Shown piece by piece: positions 7,129 through 16,081 of a stretch of DNA of 64,000 bases. Position 1 is the first letter of the stretch. Each line of letters begins with the position of its first letter. Made by a program: the position numbers and the translations under genes. Source of the stretch: Nitrospira sp. (lineage in GTDB: Bacteria > Nitrospirota > Nitrospiria > Nitrospirales > Nitrospiraceae); NCBI GenBank assembly GCA_025934915.1, contig JAICWG010000002.1, forward strand, positions 1 through 64,000, in the 5' to 3' direction. The notes beneath the pieces are model-generated. The model saw nothing but the letters and a program-made list of their open reading frames with translations, was not told the origin of the DNA and did not search any database.

Positions 7129-8341
7129 GCAGCTTCATTCCCTTTGAAATGACCACGAGGCCTGATTCCGTGACGGTAAATCGTTGCGTATCGGCCTCTC
7201 GGTTGTACCCGATTTCCGTATGAGGAGGGATCGTCACATCCTTATCGATGATGGCGCGTCTGATGCGGCTCTGCGCGCCGATGGTCACATTTTCCATGAT
7301 AATGGATTCACGGACATCCGCATGATCTTGCACGCGGACGTTCGGGGACAATACCGAATTTTGGACCCGGCCGCCCGACACGATGCAGCCGCCGCAGACG
7401 ATCGAATCGAGGGCGACTCCCATTCGTCCTCCCTGAAAATCCTGTGCGAAGACGAATTTGGCCGGCGGAAACTGTCCTTGATAGGTTCGGATCGGCCATT
7501 CGGAATCGTACAGGTTAAATTGAGGATCGACGGCGACCAAATCCATGTTCGCTTCCCAGTAGGCGTCGAGCGTTCCAATGTCGCGCCAGTACTGGACAGC
7601 CTTTCTATTCGCATCTTGAAATTTGAAGGCATAGACACGCCCCCGTTCGATCATTCCGGGAATGATATTTTTCCCGAAATCATGCGCGCCGCCCTCTCGT
7701 GCGTCTGCGATCAGGTGTTCTCGGATTGCCTTTGTGCGGAACAGATAGATGCCCATCGACGCAAAAGCATGGGCGGGGTCATTAGGGAGTGGAATGGGAT
7801 GCGCCGGCTTTTCATCGAAGCGGGTAATCCGGTAGTCTTCGTCCACCGCGATGACTCCGAAGCGAGTGGCCTCCTGGACGGGAATGTCGATGGCGCCGAC
7901 GATCGCATCCGCGCTCTTGGCGATGAGCCAGTGGTACATCTCCGCATAGTTCATCTTGTAAATGTGATCGCCGGCGAGGATCAGCAGGAACTCCGGCTGT
8001 TCTCCATCGATCAAGAACATGTTCTGATACACGGCGTCCGCGGTGCCACGGTACCAATCTTCGCTGATGCGCTGTTGAGGAGGGACTGAGGCGATATACT
8101 CGCCGAGCTCAGCATTGAGAATATTCCAGCCGGTCCGGATATGGCGATCGAGCGAGTGCGATTTGTATTGAATGAGAACGACGATCTTACGGAGTCCTGA
8201 GTTCAGGCAGTTGCTTAGGGTAAAATCGATGATACGATATTTCCCTCCAAAGGGAACAGCCGGCTTTGCGCGTTGGTCCGTCAGCGGAAAGAGTCGCTCG
8301 CCTTTTCCGCCGGCCAAGACCATGGTGAAAATGTTCTTCAT
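7103..8341 (-). CDS. glgC: Glucose-1-phosphate adenylyltransferase
   Basis: The 412-residue enzyme makes ADP-glucose from glucose-1-phosphate and ATP, the committed step of bacterial glycogen synthesis. It shows the nucleotide-binding LAGGKGERL (9-17), [15 protein letters not shown], the WYRGTADAV loop, [16 protein letters not shown] and a left-handed beta-helix C-terminus with SVLSPNVRV-type hexad repeats. The start is placed at [12 protein letters not shown], as in other GlgC proteins. It is the first gene of the block and overlaps the helicase half downstream. glgP, which degrades the polymer, is far away at 58.8 kb. Confidence 0.95.
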   Translation of the reverse strand: MKNIFTMVLAGGKGERLFPLTDQRAKPAVPFGGKYRIIDFTLSNCLNSGLRKIVVLIQYKSHSLDRHIRTGWNILNAELGEYIASVPPQQRISEDWYRGTADAVYQNMFLIDGEQPEFLLILAGDHIYKMNYAEMYHWLIAKSADAIVGAIDIPVQEATRFGVIAVDEDYRITRFDEKPAHPIPLPNDPAHAFASMGIYLFRTKAIREHLIADAREGGAHDFGKNIIPGMIERGRVYAFKFQDANRKAVQYWRDIGTLDAYWEANMDLVAVDPQFNLYDSEWPIRTYQGQFPPAKFVFAQDFQGGRMGVALDSIVCGGCIVSGGRVQNSVLSPNVRVQDHADVRESIIMENVTIGAQSRIRRAIIDKDVTIPPHTEIGYNREADTQRFTVTESGLVVISKGMKLHAAVDPSC

Positions 8342-8475
8342 CGGCCGAATTCTAGCAGGACCTCCATAAAATAGAAAGGAAGCGGAATCGTTGACTTCCC
8401 GTTCCATGCGGATAATACTAGCCACCAGAACACCGAGCATCTTGGATCAGTTGGTCCATGAACAAAGGAGCGAGC

Positions 8476-8772
8476 ATGAAGCGAGATGTCGTTGTCGCGG
8501 CTCTCCCAGGAGTCGATTCCAGGCGTGTGACGAAACTTCCTGAGAAATCCTCAGGCCCATTACGCAACATGGCCTGGCGCATGGAAAAGTTAGAGGGGCA
8601 GATACAGAAGCTGTCCGAACTGGTTCGGGACCATGCCGAAGATATGGATCGTCTGGTGAAGATTGTCGCAGAAAATAGCGACATCCTCCGTCGGCAGTTG
8701 CTTCGGAAGCATCATGAGAAAATTCGCGTGAGGAAACATTTGCGGGAGGCAGACGCTTCCACGGAACGTTGA
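8476..8772 (+). CDS. Small coiled-coil protein of unknown function
   Basis: The product of 98 residues starts at ATG 8476 after AAAGGAGCGAGC; an earlier ATG at 8458 lacks a binding site. Residues about 30-75 (for example MEKLEGQIQKLSELVRDHAEDMDRLVKIV) form a regular heptad pattern consistent with a coiled coil, and the C-terminus is very basic. No family is recognised. It is divergent from glgC and upstream of the efflux operon, with nothing linking it to either. Confidence 0.6.
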   Translation: MKRDVVVAALPGVDSRRVTKLPEKSSGPLRNMAWRMEKLEGQIQKLSELVRDHAEDMDRLVKIVAENSDILRRQLLRKHHEKIRVRKHLREADASTER

Positions 8773-8862
8773 TGGTCGTTCGACGTCTCGCCGGTTACTC
8801 CACTGTTCTCCATTCTCAACTCTCAACCTCGTGCACATCAGGATTTCTAGGAACCTCTTTCA

Positions 8863-8893
8863 TTGCCCTATCTACGAGTACATCGAGTATAAT
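8863..8893 (+). promoter_or_regulatory. Candidate promoter of the metal-efflux operon
   Basis: A perfect TATAAT at 8888-8893 is preceded by TTGCCC at 8863-8868 with a 19-base spacer. Spacers of 19-20 bases are typical of MerR-regulated metal-responsive promoters, but I see no clear dyad in the spacer and no merR gene nearby. A small dyad ACACC-gtatat-GGTGT follows at 8937-8952, just before the first gene, and could be a separate operator. Confidence 0.35.
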
Positions 8894-8961
8894 TTGCCGG
8901 GCCTCCTACGGTCGGAGAAGAGACGCCTTCGCCTATACACCGTATATGGTGTGATGAGAAC

Positions 8962-10287
8962 ATGGGTCGACGACTACGTATTGCCTCCCTTTGCCTCGCC
9001 ATCTCATACGGCATTTTCGTTGGTGGTGAGTCCCTGTCAGCCGGACAGTTGATGAGCGTCGGTTCGGATGAGATACCACCGGTTACCATACCCTCGGCAC
9101 ACACTCTACGCATGAGCCTTGAAGAGGCGATCGGGCTCTTTTTACGTCAGAACCTCGATCTGTTAATCGTGAAATATGGGATTGAGTTCAGCAAGGGACA
9201 GCAGATTACCGCCCGACTGTTTCCTAATCCCGTTGCCTCAATGGGACTAGTGAGCTCTCCGGTCCAGGGCCGCACGCTAGGGAACAGCGGACAGATCGCT
9301 CCGCAGATCCAGCAGTTGTTCGAGTTGGCGGGGAAACGAGGTTATCGGATCGAGAGCGCGGAATATGGACTGCAGTCTGCGGAGGCCGCCTTTGAAGATG
9401 CGGTTCGGCAACTGAGTTTCGCCGTCAAAGATGCCTATTACCGTGTTCAATTGGCGCGGAGACGGTTGGTTTTGGCGGAAGAAAATAGAGATCGTTTCTC
9501 ACGGATCCTCGAAGTCAACACGATTCGATTCAAGAAGGGCTATATTGCCGAGGTCGATTTGATCCGTATCCGGTTGCAGTTTATCGATTTCCACTCCCAA
9601 GTGATTCAGGCTATTCAAGAAGCGCAGTCGGCTCAATCGGATCTTCGGCAATTGTTACGGATTTCCCCGACGAGCGAGTTGGATCTCACCACCGAACTGG
9701 ATTACAAGCGTGTGGATCCCGACATGGTCAAGCTCCGTATCATTGCCGTCGACGGACGACCTGATGTTCGTGCGAAACGGTCTACGCTGTCACAGCGCGA
9801 GGCCGAACTGAAGCTCGCCAAAGCGCACCGGATTCCCGATGTCACCGTCGGCGCGGGCTATGACATTCAAGGCTCGCATGGACCCGACAACCCGAATCAG
9901 ATGGCGTTCAGTCTCGGCATGCCGCTGCCATTGTTCAATCGCAATCAAGGCGGTATCATGCAGGCGGAAGCCGCGATGCGGGCTGCGGGAGCGGACCTCG
10001 ACAAGACGCTGAATCAAGTCGAGAATCAAGTGGATGTCGCCTATCGCAACTTGATCGAAAGTCGTCGATTGGTCGAAGCGTTCCGGGGAGGAGTGCTTGA
10101 TGATGCGCGATCGACGATTGCGATCGTGGAGCGAGCCTATGAACGGGGTGGAGTCACTCTGCTTGATTTGCTCGACGCGGCCAGGACGTCGAGGATGATT
10201 CAGCAAAGTTATATTGAAGCGCTGTTCAATTACCAACGGACTGTGATTCAACTGGAGAGTGCGGTCGGACGGGACATCACATCATGA
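8962..10287 (+). CDS. TolC-type outer-membrane efflux protein (CzcC/CusC-like)
   Basis: The 441-residue product has a signal peptide (about 1-28) and the duplicated long-helix architecture of the outer membrane efflux family. The two repeats start near MSLEEAIGLFLRQNLDL and near VKLRIIAVDGRPDV, with the typical GNSGQIAPQIQQLFELAGKR segment and LPLFNRNQGG. Trimers form the outer-membrane exit duct of RND pumps. It is followed by the adaptor and the inner-membrane pump, making a complete tripartite system. Confidence 0.9.
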   Translation: MGRRLRIASLCLAISYGIFVGGESLSAGQLMSVGSDEIPPVTIPSAHTLRMSLEEAIGLFLRQNLDLLIVKYGIEFSKGQQITARLFPNPVASMGLVSSPVQGRTLGNSGQIAPQIQQLFELAGKRGYRIESAEYGLQSAEAAFEDAVRQLSFAVKDAYYRVQLARRRLVLAEENRDRFSRILEVNTIRFKKGYIAEVDLIRIRLQFIDFHSQVIQAIQEAQSAQSDLRQLLRISPTSELDLTTELDYKRVDPDMVKLRIIAVDGRPDVRAKRSTLSQREAELKLAKAHRIPDVTVGAGYDIQGSHGPDNPNQMAFSLGMPLPLFNRNQGGIMQAEAAMRAAGADLDKTLNQVENQVDVAYRNLIESRRLVEAFRGGVLDDARSTIAIVERAYERGGVTLLDLLDAARTSRMIQQSYIEALFNYQRTVIQLESAVGRDITS

Positions 10288-10327
10288 TGCAGCCGGCAAG
10301 AATCGGATTGAGGTCTCAGATTCACAG

Positions 10328-11497
10328 ATGAAAGACTTTCTGAGGTGTTCCGGCAACCCATTCTCCCGTCTTCCCTTAGTCTTCGCCTTAATCTGGGTCG
10401 TACTATTTCTCTCCACATGCGGTCAAAGCGACCAGCCTCCGAGACTCGATGCGGCGACACACCAACCTGCCAAGAACGGGATGCTGTCACATGTCGAGAC
10501 GATGATCGTCGAGTACAGTTCATCTCGGCAAGGTCTCACGCTGTCGGGCAAGATCGCCTACGGTGAAGACCGGTACTCGCGGATTTCCTCCCCTTTACAG
10601 GGGCGTGTCGTGGAAGTGCGAGCCCGTCTGGGGGGGAGGGTGAAAGCCGGGGATGTCTTACTCATCGTGGATAGTCCGGATATCGCGCAAGCTTATTCAG
10701 AATATGTCAAGGAGGACTCCGAGTTACAGTATGCGACGAGGGCGTACGAATTAGCAAAAGACCTTTATGAAACCAAGGCACTGGCTTTAAAGGACTTGAA
10801 GCAAGCGGAGAATGAATTGGTCAAGGCTCGAGCGGAGTTTCGTCGCGCAAAAGAACAGTTGCTTTCGTTTAGGGTTGCGCCGGAAGAGTTGAACAAGCCG
10901 CTGGATAAGCAACAGATCACCTCACGATTCGAGATGAAGAGTCCGTTGACCGGGGTCGTCGTCGAGCGTACCGTCACGCCTGGTCAGTCGGTGAACGTAG
11001 ATGCCAACCATGTGCTGTTCACCATCGCCGATCTCGACGTGCTGCAGGTTGTGGCCGATGTCTACGAGCGGGACCTCGCGCTCGTACGGGAAGGCCAGTC
11101 GGCTGTCGTGAAGGTGGAAGCGTATCCTGATGTTGAGTTTCCGGCCACAGTCATCGCGGTGGGAGACGTCGTCGATCCTTCGACAAGAACGATCAAAGTT
11201 CGGGCCCTCGTCAAAAATGAGGCGCGCGAACTGAAGCCGGAAATGTTTGCTCGGTTGCAACTCGATATCAGCGGCATCGGACCAGTCCTCACCGTACCTC
11301 GCGAAGCGGTCCTGGAAGCAGACGGCAAACAGTTTGTCTATGTGGTTGAAGAAGGAAATCGGTATGTGAAGCGGGACGTGAAGACTGTGAATATCTCGCT
11401 GGATCAGACTCGCGTTCTCGAAGGACTGACGCAGGGAGAGCGGATCGTGACCAAAGGCGCAGTCTTGATAAAAGGGCAACAGATCAAGGGCACCTAA
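10328..11497 (+). CDS. RND efflux periplasmic adaptor (CzcB/CusB-like)
   Basis: The 389-residue membrane-fusion protein begins with a hydrophobic segment ending in a lipobox-like LSTC, so it is probably a lipoprotein. It has the barrel-sandwich halves (SPLQGRVVEVRARLGGRVKAGDVLLIVDSPD and the later SPLTGVVVERTVTPGQ), a coiled-coil hairpin between them (about 115-175), a beta-barrel domain and a membrane-proximal domain ending GERIVTKGAVLIKGQQ. It links the pump to the TolC-type duct. The start is placed at MKDFLRC because the upstream in-frame codons overlap the preceding gene's tail. Confidence 0.9.
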   Translation: MKDFLRCSGNPFSRLPLVFALIWVVLFLSTCGQSDQPPRLDAATHQPAKNGMLSHVETMIVEYSSSRQGLTLSGKIAYGEDRYSRISSPLQGRVVEVRARLGGRVKAGDVLLIVDSPDIAQAYSEYVKEDSELQYATRAYELAKDLYETKALALKDLKQAENELVKARAEFRRAKEQLLSFRVAPEELNKPLDKQQITSRFEMKSPLTGVVVERTVTPGQSVNVDANHVLFTIADLDVLQVVADVYERDLALVREGQSAVVKVEAYPDVEFPATVIAVGDVVDPSTRTIKVRALVKNEARELKPEMFARLQLDISGIGPVLTVPREAVLEADGKQFVYVVEEGNRYVKRDVKTVNISLDQTRVLEGLTQGERIVTKGAVLIKGQQIKGT

Positions 11498-11545
11498 TCG
11501 ACGAGTCCATCCTGTCTCAGCAACGCCGCCGAGCACAATGAATCC

Positions 11546-14500
11546 ATGATCGACAGAATCGTCGAGATCTCACTCGTACAGCGGTTCTTGGTTTGCACGC
11601 TTGGGTTTCTGCTCTTATTCGGGGGGCTTTATGCATTTCATCTCCTCGACATTGTGGCCTATCCTGACCCGTCCCCTCCGATGGTGGAGTTGATCACCCA
11701 ACTTCCGGGATATTCGGCCGAGGAAATTGAGCGACAAATTACCATCCCCATTGAAGTCGCCTTGAGCGGAATCCCTGGATTAACCGATATCCGATCGCTC
11801 TCGATTTTCGGCCTCAGTGACGTCAAAGTGTACTTCGATTTCGACAGTGACATCTTTCGAGACCGCCAGGAGGTTTTGAACCGGCTCAACTCCGTTCAAC
11901 TGCCTCAAGGAGTGCAGCCCATGCTTTCTCCCTGGTGGGCCATCGCCGAAATTTATCGGTATGAGTTGACCGGTCAGGACACGAGTTTGACCGATCTCAA
12001 AACCATTCAGGACTGGCAGGTCCAGCGGGCGTTCAAACGTGTGCCAGGTGTCATCGACGTGACGGCGTTCGGCGGCACCACGAAGGAATATCATGTCGAT
12101 ATTGACCCGGAGAAACTGATCAGCTACGACGTCAATCTTTCGCAAGTCATGGCCGCCTTGGCCAACAGCAACGCCAATGTCGGAGGCAATTATTTGACGA
12201 TCGGCGCGCAGAGCTACAACATTAGAGGGTTGGGTCTCATTAATGATCTCGATGACATTGAAAACGTGATGGTGGCTGAAAAAGATGGAACGCCGATCTT
12301 CGTCAAGACCTTGGGGAAGGTGACCGTAGGGCATCGCGTGCGTCTTGGGAAAGTGGGGATTGATGATCACGACGATGTGGTGGAAGGAGTCGTGCTGCAG
12401 CAACGCGGCTATAAGGCCTTAACGGTCCTCGATAAAGTACGAGCCAAGGTCGAGGAGCTGAATGGGTTGAAATTGCCGTCCGGCGTCAAGATCAGGACGT
12501 TCTACGATCGAACAGCCTTGATCAACACGACCGTGAAGACGGTTACGGACATTCTTATCAGCGGTATGGTGCTCGTGTTTATCATCTTGGTCGTATTTCT
12601 CGGAGATCTCCGCGCGGCCTTTATTGTCGCACTAACCATTCCGCTCTCGCTGCTCTTTACCTTCACGATGATGGTGTTTGTCGGACAGTCGGCCAACTTG
12701 ATATCATTGGGCGCGATCGACTTTGGGATCATCGTGGACGCGACGTTGGTCATGGTCGAATGCATCTTTCTCCAGTTGGCGCACCGGAAGACACAGGGGA
12801 TCACGATTCACCAACATATCATCCGAGCCGCGGGCCAGGTCGGAAGGCCGATTGTCTTTTCCACGGCGATCATCGTAGTGGCTTTTGTACCGCTGTTTAC
12901 GATGACCGGAGTCCCTGGGAAGATTTTCGCGCCCATGTCCATTACATATGGGTTTGCCCTGTTTGGCGCACTCTTGATGGCATGTACGCTCGCGCCCGTC
13001 CTGTGTTCATTCCTCTTGCGCTCGTCAGTCAGAGAAACAGATACCGCCGTAGTCGGTGTCGTACGCAAAGCCAATGCAAGGGTTGTTGTATGGGCGTTGG
13101 AGCATAGGATCATGGTGGTTGGTGTTGCGACAGGCCTGGTGATGCTCGCGTTTCTGGCTTTGCAATCGTTGGGTGGTGAATTCATGCCGCCTCTGGAGGA
13201 AGGCAACTTATGGGTTCGAGCCACGATGCCCGTCGATATTTCTTTCGATCAGGCCGATCGACTGACCAACGAAATTCGTCGCGCGTTCCGGCAATCTCCC
13301 GAGGTGGAAACGGTCGTTTCACAGCTGGGACGGCCGGACGATGGGACGGACCCAACCAGCTTTTTTAACGGAGAATTTTTGGCGAATCTTAAACCCGCAT
13401 CGCAATGGCGTCGAGGATTGAGCAAGGAAGATCTTATTGAAGAAATCGAGCACCGGCTGAAAACCATCCCCGGCGTTATTTTCAATTTTTCTCAGGTCAT
13501 CGAAGATAACGTAGAAGAGGCGATGTCCGGCGTGAAAGGTGAGAACTCGATCAAATTATTCGGTTCCGATCTCAAAATCATGGATGCGAGGGCGGTCGAG
13601 ATCGAATCGGTGATGAACACGGTTTTCGGCGTGAAGGACTTGGGCATCTTCCGGCTGATGGGTCAGCCGAATTTGCTGATTCAAGTCGATCGCGAAGCGA
13701 GCGCCCGTTATGGATTGCGGGTCTCCGATGTGAATGCGGTCGTTCAGGCCGCCATCGGTGGGCAAGCGGTGACCCAGGTGTATGAGGGAGAGAAGCTGTT
13801 CGATTTGGTCGTCAGGTTTCTTCCAGACTATCGTCAGGATATCGATTCTATCGGGAATATTCTGGTGAGCACTCCGGACGGGGCGCGCATTCCGCTCAAA
13901 CAGGTGGCGGCCATTACCATGCAGACCGGAGCCTTCATTATCTATCGCGAAAACAACCAGCGATATATCCCGATCAAATTCAGTGTGCGGGATCGCGATC
14001 TTCAGAGTACGGTGGAGGAAGCTCAGGAGAAATTGGCGCAGCACGTCACGCTGCCCGAGGGCTACCACATGGAATGGGCCGGGCAGTATGACCAATTGAA
14101 GGAGGAGCAGAAGCGGCTGGTCACGATCGTTCCCATGAGCCTCGTCATTATACTGTTGTTGCTCTATATGACATTCGACTCACTGAAGAATGCGTTGCTG
14201 GTGTTGGCCGCTGTTCCGTTTGCGTTGGTGGGTGGTGTCCTGTCGTTGGTGATCACTCATACCCATTTCAGTATTTCAGCCGCCGTGGGAATGATTTCGA
14301 CCCTGGGCGTCGCGATATTGGGGGGCGTGTTGCTGATCTCGCGGATTGAAGAGTTCCGAAGGAAAGGGGTTGAGTTGCGGCAAGCCGTGATACGCGGCGT
14401 CGATGTCCAGATGCGTCCCATTCTGATGGCAACCTTGGGCGCGGCTATCGGACTATTGCCCGCTTCTCTTGCGACCGGCATCGGCGCTCAAGCGCAGCAG

Positions 14501-14617
14501 CCGCTGGCGCGTGTGGTGGTTGGAGGGATGCTGACGGCGGCTTTCATGATTCTTGTGGTGTTGCCGGTTCTCTACGAAATCGTCCATCACCGTGATAACC
14601 TTAAAGAGCAGGAATAA
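11546..14617 (+). CDS. Heavy-metal efflux RND pump (CzcA/CusA family)
   Basis: The 1023-residue inner-membrane proton antiporter has the RND plan of two repeats of six transmembrane helices and two large periplasmic loops. The heavy-metal subfamily signature is seen in helix 4: D392, D398 and E405 (GAIDFGIIVDATLVMVE), matching the proton-relay Asp/Asp/Glu of CzcA. The second half shows VIILLLLYMTFDS and SAAVGMISTLGVAILGG. The normally conserved Asn after the Glu is Cys here, so the metal and its specificity cannot be read from sequence alone. Copper/silver pumps carry a Met cluster in the periplasmic cleft; I did not find a clear one, which makes a divalent cation or a non-metal substrate possible. 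Confidence 0.9.
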   Translation: MIDRIVEISLVQRFLVCTLGFLLLFGGLYAFHLLDIVAYPDPSPPMVELITQLPGYSAEEIERQITIPIEVALSGIPGLTDIRSLSIFGLSDVKVYFDFDSDIFRDRQEVLNRLNSVQLPQGVQPMLSPWWAIAEIYRYELTGQDTSLTDLKTIQDWQVQRAFKRVPGVIDVTAFGGTTKEYHVDIDPEKLISYDVNLSQVMAALANSNANVGGNYLTIGAQSYNIRGLGLINDLDDIENVMVAEKDGTPIFVKTLGKVTVGHRVRLGKVGIDDHDDVVEGVVLQQRGYKALTVLDKVRAKVEELNGLKLPSGVKIRTFYDRTALINTTVKTVTDILISGMVLVFIILVVFLGDLRAAFIVALTIPLSLLFTFTMMVFVGQSANLISLGAIDFGIIVDATLVMVECIFLQLAHRKTQGITIHQHIIRAAGQVGRPIVFSTAIIVVAFVPLFTMTGVPGKIFAPMSITYGFALFGALLMACTLAPVLCSFLLRSSVRETDTAVVGVVRKANARVVVWALEHRIMVVGVATGLVMLAFLALQSLGGEFMPPLEEGNLWVRATMPVDISFDQADRLTNEIRRAFRQSPEVETVVSQLGRPDDGTDPTSFFNGEFLANLKPASQWRRGLSKEDLIEEIEHRLKTIPGVIFNFSQVIEDNVEEAMSGVKGENSIKLFGSDLKIMDARAVEIESVMNTVFGVKDLGIFRLMGQPNLLIQVDREASARYGLRVSDVNAVVQAAIGGQAVTQVYEGEKLFDLVVRFLPDYRQDIDSIGNILVSTPDGARIPLKQVAAITMQTGAFIIYRENNQRYIPIKFSVRDRDLQSTVEEAQEKLAQHVTLPEGYHMEWAGQYDQLKEEQKRLVTIVPMSLVIILLLLYMTFDSLKNALLVLAAVPFALVGGVLSLVITHTHFSISAAVGMISTLGVAILGGVLLISRIEEFRRKGVELRQAVIRGVDVQMRPILMATLGAAIGLLPASLATGIGAQAQQPLARVVVGGMLTAAFMILVVLPVLYEIVHHRDNLKEQE

Positions 14618-14663
14618 GCAGTCGACGAATGCATTGGACAATAAAGAAAGGAGCGCCATCATC

Positions 14664-15458
14664 GTGAGGCAATCTTTCCTATTCAGACTGGGAATGATCT
14701 GGATGCTTGGCCTGATGGGTGGCGCGGAACCACCGTACGCATGGGCGGATCAAATCGAGGTCCAGCAGGTTCAAACGCCCTATGAAGCGCCGCCGAAGAG
14801 TCAGGATGCGCCGGATGTCTCGATTCTTCCCAATGAGAACCCGCTCAGCCCTGAAGAGATCAAGCGCGCGGAAGCCTTGCTGCCGTTGCTTGAAGGCAAA
14901 CAGGAATTCTGGGCGATGGGGGAATTCGTGCATTTGGGAGAGCCTGCTGTTCCTGTCCTTATTCAGGCACTGACCATGCCGAGCCCGCGGATTCGGTACA
15001 ACGCCATCGAAACCTTGCTGATGATGAGGGGAGTCGCCGGAGTACCCGCTCTCGTCTCCACTGCAAAGGAGCCCGGCGAAATTCCTCGGGTGCGGGAACA
15101 TGCCCTGCGCGCTGCCGTTCGTCTGGATTCGGCGAAAGCGCCCGAGGCGATTGAAGTCATGGCAAAAGATCCCAATCCATCCGTCAGAAAAGCCGCGGCA
15201 TTCGAAGCGCGGTATGTCAGGCGGAAGGCCGTCATCTCCATCTTGATTCCGATGGTGAGCGACGACGAACGCTTCGTGGCCCTGTCGGCACTGCAATCAC
15301 TCTGGATTCTGACTCGCCATGAAACCGAGTTCCACGATTGGGACACATCGACCAAGCAGGATCGTGAGACGTGGTCGAGCGAATGGACGGAGTGGTGGGA
15401 TACCAACAAGGAGATCTTTGAGATTCCCGAACCGCATCGGCCGAAGCGGAGCTCGTAA
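14664..15458 (+). CDS. Exported HEAT-repeat protein
   Basis: The start is taken as GTG 14664, since GGAG lies about ten bases upstream and it gives a clean signal peptide (cleavage near AYAWA-DQ); an ATG-only frame would overlap the RND pump. The 264-residue product contains several HEAT repeats from about residue 85, for example LGEPAVPVLIQALTM, RIRYNAIETLLMMRGVAGV and PSVRKAAAFEA. HEAT solenoids bind proteins; no enzymatic residues are visible. It follows the efflux operon by 46 bases and may be its accessory periplasmic factor, but the deformylase downstream is just as close. Confidence 0.75.
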   Translation: MRQSFLFRLGMIWMLGLMGGAEPPYAWADQIEVQQVQTPYEAPPKSQDAPDVSILPNENPLSPEEIKRAEALLPLLEGKQEFWAMGEFVHLGEPAVPVLIQALTMPSPRIRYNAIETLLMMRGVAGVPALVSTAKEPGEIPRVREHALRAAVRLDSAKAPEAIEVMAKDPNPSVRKAAAFEARYVRRKAVISILIPMVSDDERFVALSALQSLWILTRHETEFHDWDTSTKQDRETWSSEWTEWWDTNKEIFEIPEPHRPKRSS

Positions 15459-15534
15459 CGGCAAGCCGGAGAGCTTGCGGGCTCGGAGATTCCTGTGTTA
15501 CGAATATTGTGATATGAGACTCAAGAGCGGAACG

Positions 15535-16059
15535 ATGTTGAAGATCGCTAAGCTGGGTAATCCTATCCTCCGTAAAGTTGCCGCGCCTGTCGATCCACGT
15601 GAGGTCAAATCGTCTGAGATTCAACGGTTGATCGAAGACATGTTTGAAACGATGTATGACGAACCGGGCATCGGGCTGGCCGCTCCTCAAGTCTCACGTT
15701 CGATTCAATTGGTTGTGATGAGCTGCAAAGGTGAAGGGGGATTTCCCGAAACGGTCCTCATCAACCCTTCGATCGTCTATTATGGGCCCGAACAGGTGGA
15801 AACCTGGGAAGGTTGTCTGAGCGTCGATGGATTGAGGGGCAAGGTGACCAGACCATCACTGGTGCGGGTCAAGGGGCTGGATCGGAGGGGCAAACCTCTG
15901 GATTTCGAGGCGACAGATCTATACGCCATCTGTATTCAGCACGAACTCGACCACTTGATCGGCAAAGTTTTTCTCGATCGGATGACCGATATGTCCACCC
16001 TCACTCAGCTTGACGAATTTGCGCAGTATTGGAAGAAAGAGCCCACAAACGTAATTTGA
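15535..16059 (+). CDS. def: Peptide deformylase
   Basis: The 174-residue cytosolic metalloenzyme removes the formyl group from the initiator Met of new proteins. All three motifs are present: GIGLAAPQ (45-52), EGCLS (92-96, metal ligand C94) and QHELDH (135-140, ligands H136 and H140, catalytic E137). The start MLKIAKLGNPILRK matches the family; an in-frame ATG at 15514 is an alternative. Confidence 0.97.
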   Translation: MLKIAKLGNPILRKVAAPVDPREVKSSEIQRLIEDMFETMYDEPGIGLAAPQVSRSIQLVVMSCKGEGGFPETVLINPSIVYYGPEQVETWEGCLSVDGLRGKVTRPSLVRVKGLDRRGKPLDFEATDLYAICIQHELDHLIGKVFLDRMTDMSTLTQLDEFAQYWKKEPTNVI

Positions 16060-16081
16060 TGCCTGCCTTGTCGAACCGGTT

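Noticed and set aside
6304-7152. Plus-strand frame of 282 residues over the helicase
   Set aside because: Antisense shadow of the RecA2 half; composition is unlike protein.
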